DNA of 64,000 bases from Actinomycetaceae bacterium (GTDB lineage: Bacteria; Actinomycetota; Actinomycetes; Actinomycetales; Actinomycetaceae), in contig JAQYTG010000005.1 in assembly GCA_028724905.1 (NCBI GenBank), positions 178,717-242,716 on the forward strand, read 5' to 3'. Both the position numbers and the translations under genes were made by a program. A model generated the notes under the pieces. It did no database searches and had not been told where the DNA came from. It was given only the letters and a program-made list of their open reading frames with translations. Shown here piece by piece: positions 61,504 to 64,000 of this stretch. How positions within the stretch are numbered: position 1 is the first letter of the stretch; each line of letters begins with the position of its first letter.

Positions 61504-62842
61504 TTATCAGAAGCTAGCAACGGCCTTCATTGGGGAGCACCCGGCTGCAGCGCTCCTGTTAGGTATGGGTCTTGGCAAGACCGTCATCACCCTGACCGCA
61601 ATACAGGATCTCCTCTTCGACTCCTTTGAAGCCCACCGGGTGCTGGTGATCGCGCCGCTACGCGTAGCGAGGGATACGTGGCCTGCCGAGCAGACAAAGT
61701 GGAACCATCTTCGCCAGCTTCGCCTGGCGGTGGCTGTCGGCACCGAACGCGAACGCCGAGCTGCCCTGAACTCGGGCGCGGACGTTGTGGTGGTGAACAG
61801 GGAGAACGTTGACTGGCTTATCACCCGCTCGGGTATCAAGTGGCAGTGGGATATGGTCGTCATCGACGAACTCTCCAGCTTCAAGAACCACCGTGCTAAG
61901 CGCCACGCTGCGTTGATGAAGATCCGCCCGCAAGTCAAGCGCATCGTTGGGCTGACTGGCACACCGGCGAGCAATGGGTTGATGGACTTGTGGGCTGAGT
62001 TTCGCCTGTTGGATATGGGTGAGCGGCTCGGCCGCTACATCTCTAGGTATCGTGACCGCTGGTTTGACCCGGATAAGCGCAACGGAATGCAGGTGTTCAC
62101 CTACAAGCCCAAACCCGGTGCAGAAGAACGAATCTATCAGGCCATCTCGGATATCACGCTGTCGATGCGAACCAGCGACTACCTGACGCTCCCGCCACTC
62201 ACCATCACCACCACTGAGGCGACCATGAGCGGCAAAGAGCGCAAGGTCTATGACCTTTTAGCGGCAGAGATGGTCGTCGAGCTGGGCGATGAGGTGATTG
62301 ACGCGGCGAACGCCGCCGTCCTGGCAGGCAAACTCACCCAACTAGCCTCGGGCGCTATCTACACCGAGGCAGGCGACCCCATCGTGGTACATGACCGGAA
62401 ACTCGATACCCTCGAAGATTTGGTGGAATCCGCGAATGGGAATCCTGTGTTGGTTGCCTACTGGTGGCAGCACGACCTGCAGCGTATCCGTCAACGCTTC
62501 CCAGGGGCGCGCCAGTTGAAAACCAGCGAGGACATTAGCGCCTGGAATGCTGGTGAGATCCAACTCGGGTTGATTCATCCCGCGTCTGCTGGGCATGGGC
62601 TCAACCTCCAACAAGGCGGCTCAATCCTGATTTGGTACAGCCTCACGTGGAGTCTCGAGCTGTACCAGCAAACCAACGCTCGTCTCTATCGGCAAGGACA
62701 AGCCAAGCCAGTCACCATCACGCATATTGCCACCAAGAACACGATTGATGAACGGATCTTGGCGGCACTCGAATCGAAAAACATGACGCAAGCCGCGCTA
62801 ATAGACGCGGTGGCCACCACCCTGAAAGGAGAAACGAAATGA
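61484..62842 (+). CDS. Phage SNF2/DEAD-like helicase
   Basis: 452 residues from the ATG at 61484 (GGAGG upstream within the VRR-NUC gene). SF2 helicase motifs are Q-like YKPHDYQKLA, I LLGMGLGKTVIT, Ia VLVIAPLRVA, II MVVIDELSSFKN (DEL-S), III VGLTGTPASNGL, V GLIHPASAGHGLNLQQG, VI YQQTNARLYRQGQ. SNF2-type phage helicases act with VRR-NUC in replication or recombination. It overlaps the next gene by 4 nt. Confidence 0.93.
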   Translation: MQYKPHDYQKLATAFIGEHPAAALLLGMGLGKTVITLTAIQDLLFDSFEAHRVLVIAPLRVARDTWPAEQTKWNHLRQLRLAVAVGTERERRAALNSGADVVVVNRENVDWLITRSGIKWQWDMVVIDELSSFKNHRAKRHAALMKIRPQVKRIVGLTGTPASNGLMDLWAEFRLLDMGERLGRYISRYRDRWFDPDKRNGMQVFTYKPKPGAEERIYQAISDITLSMRTSDYLTLPPLTITTTEATMSGKERKVYDLLAAEMVVELGDEVIDAANAAVLAGKLTQLASGAIYTEAGDPIVVHDRKLDTLEDLVESANGNPVLVAYWWQHDLQRIRQRFPGARQLKTSEDISAWNAGEIQLGLIHPASAGHGLNLQQGGSILIWYSLTWSLELYQQTNARLYRQGQAKPVTITHIATKNTIDERILAALESKNMTQAALIDAVATTLKGETK

Positions 62843-63318
62843 GCGTCACGAACCAAATAACCGATATCACGTGGCGGTACATCGACCGTCAGGGTGCCAC
62901 CATCAAAGCCCTCCGCGACTACGCCACCATGGAAACCATCATCGACAACACGCCCGATGACCTGAAAGCCATCGAAGCCGACCTGCCCGGCCTCTCCTCA
63001 CCCGTCATGGATGGGAGCAGGCGCGCGTTCAATCCCACCGCTGCCGAGGACAAAATCCTAGGACACCTGGAACGGATCGATAACCGTACCAGGAAATACC
63101 TGCAAGCCAAGGACTACATGGCCTGGTTCAACCCCGCCTGGCAAGCGCTCACCGATGAGGAGCGTGACGTGCTAGAGGTGTGCTTCCTCTCCGGATACGA
63201 GAGCGCAACCGATGCGATTTGTGAGGTGCAAGATCGGCTGCACGTGGAGCGTTCCACCGCCTACAACCGGCGCAAAACCGCCCTCGACCACCTCACCAGC
63301 CTCCTCTACGGACGCTAA
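62839..63318 (+). CDS. DUF1492/RinA-type sigma-like late regulator
   Basis: 159 residues. Helical N-terminus; the C-terminal HTH ALTDEERDVLEVCFLSGYES, DAICEVQDRLHVERSTAYNR and RKTALDHLTSLLYG resembles sigma region 4-like phage regulators (RinA/ArpU/DUF1492), which activate packaging or structural genes. Last gene of the replication block, with a hairpin terminator after it. Confidence 0.85.
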   Translation: MSVTNQITDITWRYIDRQGATIKALRDYATMETIIDNTPDDLKAIEADLPGLSSPVMDGSRRAFNPTAAEDKILGHLERIDNRTRKYLQAKDYMAWFNPAWQALTDEERDVLEVCFLSGYESATDAICEVQDRLHVERSTAYNRRKTALDHLTSLLYGR

Positions 63319-63390
63319 ACCCGGTTGGACAAAACCCGGACGACATTGCCGAATCAAGTCCGGTATAGTGTAACTAGTTATAAATAGGTC

Positions 63391-63421
63391 AAAGCCCTGA
63401 ATCACTGTGGTTCAGGGCTTT
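63391..63421 (+). terminator. Hairpin terminator before HNH gene
   Basis: AAAGCCCTGAA (63391-63401) pairs with TTCAGGGCTTT (63411-63421), 11 bp, followed by TGCTTATGCTTT. It closes the replication operon; the AT-rich TATAGTGTAACTAGTTATAAATAG just upstream may hold the target promoter of the late regulator. Confidence 0.7.
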
Positions 63422-63444
63422 GCTTATGCTTTCGGGAGGCTGTG

Positions 63445-63831
63445 ATGCCGCGCAAGCCTGCAACGCCCTGCTCTCATCCCGGATGCCCAAAGCTCTGCCA
63501 CGGCAGGTACTGCGAGCAGCACGCTAAACTCGCCGAGCACAACTACCGCAAGTACGAGCGCGACCCAGAGATAGACCGCAGGTATGGACGGCGGTGGCGC
63601 AGGATTCGTGCCCGCTACGTTGCCGAACATCCGCTGTGTGAGCAGTGCCAGAAAGAAGGCAGGCTTACCCCGACTCAGGAAGTCCACCACATCTTGCCGC
63701 TCAGCCGTGGTGGCACACACGACTTCAGCAATTTGATGGCTTTGTGCAAGCCCTGCCACTCGCGGATCTCCGCTCTCGATGGGGATCGCTGGCGTACCTC
63801 ACGCTCTGAGAAACGTGAGCGTCTTGGGTAG
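63445..63831 (+). CDS. Phage HNH endonuclease (packaging-associated type)
   Basis: 128 residues from the ATG at 63445 (GGGAGG upstream; GTG at 63442 also possible). Two Cys pairs at the N-terminus (CSHPGCPKLCHGRYCEQH) form a zinc site. The HNH core is RYVAEHPLCEQCQKEGRLTP then EVHHILPLSRGGTHDFSNLM and ALCKPCHSRISA, with CxxC zinc ligands. In this position, directly before the terminase genes, such HNH proteins assist cos-site cleavage. Confidence 0.9.
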   Translation: MPRKPATPCSHPGCPKLCHGRYCEQHAKLAEHNYRKYERDPEIDRRYGRRWRRIRARYVAEHPLCEQCQKEGRLTPTQEVHHILPLSRGGTHDFSNLMALCKPCHSRISALDGDRWRTSRSEKRERLG

Positions 63832-64000
63832 GGGCGGTGAAATCTCTACGAGGTGGGTCACTGGACAGCGGGCTCGGCCAACCGTGCGCAAAAAGACCGA
63901 ATCAAACGGGGTATTAACCTGCATTGACCCCTCTCTGCCTCATCACTACTTGTTGTATTGGGATTTTTTCCGCTCTGGAAAGCCAATTGACCGCGCGGCA
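63832..64000. other. Right end, no gene seen
   Basis: 169 nt after the HNH gene with no convincing start. The terminase small-subunit gene is expected just beyond the window. Confidence 0.4.

Noticed and set aside
1..64000. tRNA attachment site for the prophage
   Set aside because: No tRNA gene or clear att duplication was seen; the prophage integrase end lies outside or is lost.

Overview
The window looks like a chromosome segment of a mid-GC actinobacterium, most likely Actinomycetaceae (Arcanobacterium/Trueperella/Actinotignum type). This is inferred from the gephyrin-like Glp plus membrane partner next to a 5-formyl-THF cyclo-ligase and a SAF protein, a Corynebacterium-like iol cluster with a GntR-type regulator, a DAP dehydrogenase, and many GTG/TTG starts. 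No rRNA, tRNA or CRISPR array was found.

Region 1 (1-9 kb) is core or housekeeping: a SAF-domain protein cut by the window edge, a folate cyclo-ligase, a probable Glp/GlpR cell-division pair (MoeA family plus membrane receptor), a degenerate alpha/beta-hydrolase, a pyridoxal/pyridoxamine kinase, two small-operon membrane or unknown proteins, and a CsbD-like stress protein.

Region 2 (9-33.8 kb) is a catabolic island. It holds a complete myo-inositol route: transporter iolT, dehydrogenases iolG and a second Gfo/Idh/MocA enzyme, iolE, iolD, iolB, kinase iolC, an IolJ-type aldolase, and CoA-acylating dehydrogenase mmsA/iolA. A GntR regulator and a transaldolase-like gene sit beside it. The cluster is split by a sugar module: a CUT1 ABC importer, a PfkB kinase, and a divergent DeoR regulator with a GH4 glycosidase. 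Promoters of iolC, the GntR gene and the transaldolase share a TGYATACA motif. The DeoR promoter carries TTTGATT repeats.

Region 3 (34-37.4 kb) has meso-DAP dehydrogenase (ddh) and two tandem paralogous membrane proteins.

Region 4 (37.4-50.9 kb) is a mobile and defence island. It starts with debris of a phage replication module (polymerase and antirepressor fragments) interrupted by a dead IS3-family element. A degenerate PaeR7I-like restriction-modification pair follows, then an AT-rich eight-helix membrane protein. Next is an intact C5-methyltransferase with an XRE regulator and a candidate endonuclease. Last is a three-gene ABC-3C/Lamassu-like operon (unknown effector, small middle protein, SMC-like ATPase with CxxC hook), preceded by four helically phased TTACGGA repeats.

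Region 5 (51-64 kb) is the early/replication module of a prophage, all on + except one antisense DUF3800 cargo gene: sigma-like regulator, DUF2800, DUF2815, HNH homing nuclease, family A DNA polymerase, antirepressor, D5/P4-type primase-helicase, VRR-NUC, SNF2 helicase, late-type sigma-like regulator and an HNH protein before the expected terminase. A gapless 34-nt element occurs four times in the two phage-derived regions. Intergenic regions across the left half are long and rich in diverged short tandem repeats.
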